The position numbers and the translations under genes were made by a program. A stretch of DNA of 5,577 nt, taken from NCBI GenBank assembly GCA_018971455.1, contig JAGXAV010000176.1:1-5577 (forward strand), read 5' to 3'. The notes under the pieces were generated by a model, which saw only the letters and a list, made by a program, of their open reading frames with translations, was not told the origin of the DNA and searched no databases. Each line of letters starts with the position of its first letter. Positions within the stretch are counted from its first letter, which is position 1. This stretch comes from Rhodospirillales bacterium (GTDB lineage: Bacteria; Pseudomonadota; Alphaproteobacteria; Acetobacterales; Acetobacteraceae). Positions 4,432-5,577 of the stretch are shown in pieces.

Positions 4432-5577
4432 ATGACCAACCGGTCCATGACCGCCGCCTGTGCGCTCGCACTGGCGGCATTGCTTGCCGGCCATGCCGGC
4501 GGCGCGCAGGCCAAGACGCTGGTCTATTGCTCGGAGGGGTCGCCCGAGGGCTTCAACCCGATGCTGTTCACCTCCGGCACCACCTTCGACGCCAACAAGC
4601 CGATCTATGACCGGCTGGTGCAGTTCAAGAACGGCACCACGGAGGTCGAGCCCGGCCTGGCCGCGAAATGGGACATCTCGGCCGACGGCAAGGTGTACAC
4701 CTTCCACCTGCGCCACAATGCCAAGTGGCAGTCCAACAAGATGTTCAAGCCGACGCGCGGCTTCAACGCTGATGACGTGATGTTCAGCTTCGACCGGCAG
4801 TGGCAGGACACCTCGCCGTATCACAAGGTCTCCGGCGGCGCCTACGAGTATTTCGGCGATATGGGCCTGCCCAAGCTGATCACCGCCATCGACAAGATCG
4901 ACGATTACACGGTGCGCTTCACCCTGGCCAAGCCGCAGGCGCCGTTCCTGTCCGACATGGCGATGGATTTCTCCTCCATCCAGTCGGCCGAGTATGCCGC
5001 GGTGCTGACCAAGCTCGGCAAGCCCGAGCTGATCGACCAGGACCCGATCGGCACCGGGCCGTTCGAGATGGTGCAGTACAACAAGGACGCCACCATCCGT
5101 TACCAGGCATTCAAGGGCTACTGGGGCCCGAAGGCGAAGATCGACACGCTGGTGTTCGCCATCACCAAGGATCCGGCGGTTCGCCTGGCCAAGCTGCGCG
5201 CCAATGAGTGCCAGATCATGGCCTATCCGAGCCCGGCGGACCTGCCCTCGATCAAGGCCGACAAGAAGCTCAAGGTGCTGTCGCAGCCCGGCCTGAACAT
5301 CGGCTATCTCGCCTTCAACAACATGAAGAAGCCGTTCGACAATCGCGACGTGCGGGTTGCCATCAACATGGCGATCGACAAGCAGGCGATCCTCAAGGCG
5401 GTCTATCAGGGCTCCGGCCAGCCGGCGAAGAACCTGATTCCGCCGACGATGTGGGGCTACAACAACAGCATCCAGGACTTCAAATACGACCCCGCAGCGG
5501 CCAAGGCTTTGCTCGCCAAGGCCGGTTATCCGAACGGCTTCTCCACCACGCTGTGGGCGATGCCGGTGCAGCGGCCG
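4432..5577 (+). CDS. dppA: DppA, periplasmic dipeptide-binding protein of an ABC importer, N-terminal part
   Basis: This is a family 5 extracellular solute-binding protein that captures dipeptides in the periplasm for the DppBCDF permease. The 382 codons seen are about 70% of the usual ~535; the gene leaves the window at the right edge. Residues 1-27 form a signal peptide with Arg4, a hydrophobic core (8-20) and an AQA cleavage site, so the mature protein starts KTLVYCSEGSPEGFNP, nearly identical to E. coli DppA as I recall it. Other DppA stretches are LFTSGTT (45-51), NADDVMFSFDRQ (112-123), PYHKVSGG (129-136), PIGTGPF (205-211), NLIPPTMWGYN (334-344) and LWAMPVQRP (374-382). Cys33 and Cys260 correspond to the disulfide pair of E. 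coli DppA, and Arg381 aligns with its Arg355, which binds the peptide carboxylate. The partner Asp408 is beyond the edge. Permease genes probably follow to the right. Some DppA proteins also bind haem or other ligands, so specificity is inferred from homology. Confidence 0.95.
   Translation, partial: MTNRSMTAACALALAALLAGHAGGAQAKTLVYCSEGSPEGFNPMLFTSGTTFDANKPIYDRLVQFKNGTTEVEPGLAAKWDISADGKVYTFHLRHNAKWQSNKMFKPTRGFNADDVMFSFDRQWQDTSPYHKVSGGAYEYFGDMGLPKLITAIDKIDDYTVRFTLAKPQAPFLSDMAMDFSSIQSAEYAAVLTKLGKPELIDQDPIGTGPFEMVQYNKDATIRYQAFKGYWGPKAKIDTLVFAITKDPAVRLAKLRANECQIMAYPSPADLPSIKADKKLKVLSQPGLNIGYLAFNNMKKPFDNRDVRVAINMAIDKQAILKAVYQGSGQPAKNLIPPTMWGYNNSIQDFKYDPAAAKALLAKAGYPNGFSTTLWAMPVQRP

Noticed and set aside
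2883..4514. 543-residue open frame on the minus strand
   Set aside because: The translation is low-complexity Arg/Gln/Pro/Gly sequence spanning the antisense of three genes and two gaps; it has no motif or ribosome binding site support.

Overview
This window is GC-rich (hand counts: 48 of 60 bases G/C at 2281-2340 and 46 of 60 at 3541-3600). Coding codons end mostly in G or C. Together with the gene content this suggests a proteobacterial chromosome or large replicon, most likely an alphaproteobacterium. That assignment is an inference from composition and protein style; there is no rRNA or other taxonomic marker here.

Layout. Positions 1-1075 (minus strand) hold the N-terminal 358 codons of iolD, the ThDP-dependent hydrolase of myo-inositol breakdown, which runs off the left edge. 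A 72-bp divergent intergenic region (1076-1147) carries the ribosome binding sites of both flanking genes and a perfect 8-bp inverted repeat. On the plus strand follow iolG, an NAD-dependent inositol 2-dehydrogenase (1148-2125); a TIM-barrel sugar isomerase/epimerase-like protein (2125-3057) whose start overlaps the iolG stop; and, after a 56-bp gap, a 12-helix MFS transporter (3114-4343). An 88-bp gap (4344-4431) with a 16-bp perfect palindrome and short repeats leads into dppA, the periplasmic dipeptide-binding protein of a Dpp ABC importer, which runs off the right edge.

How the genes work together. IolG oxidises myo-inositol to 2-keto-myo-inositol (scyllo-inosose). A dehydratase (IolE, not in this window) makes the trihydroxycyclohexanedione that IolD opens hydrolytically. 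The TIM-barrel protein is translationally linked to IolG and probably handles an inositol isomer, a keto-inositol or a related keto-sugar; its exact reaction cannot be read from the sequence. The MFS protein may carry a substrate of this pathway, but nothing fixes its specificity. dppA appears to begin a separate peptide-uptake unit.

I see no mobile element, CRISPR array, RNA gene or clearly new system. The main open points are the TIM-barrel enzyme, the inverted repeat in the iolD/iolG intergenic region, and the palindrome plus mini-ORF just before dppA.
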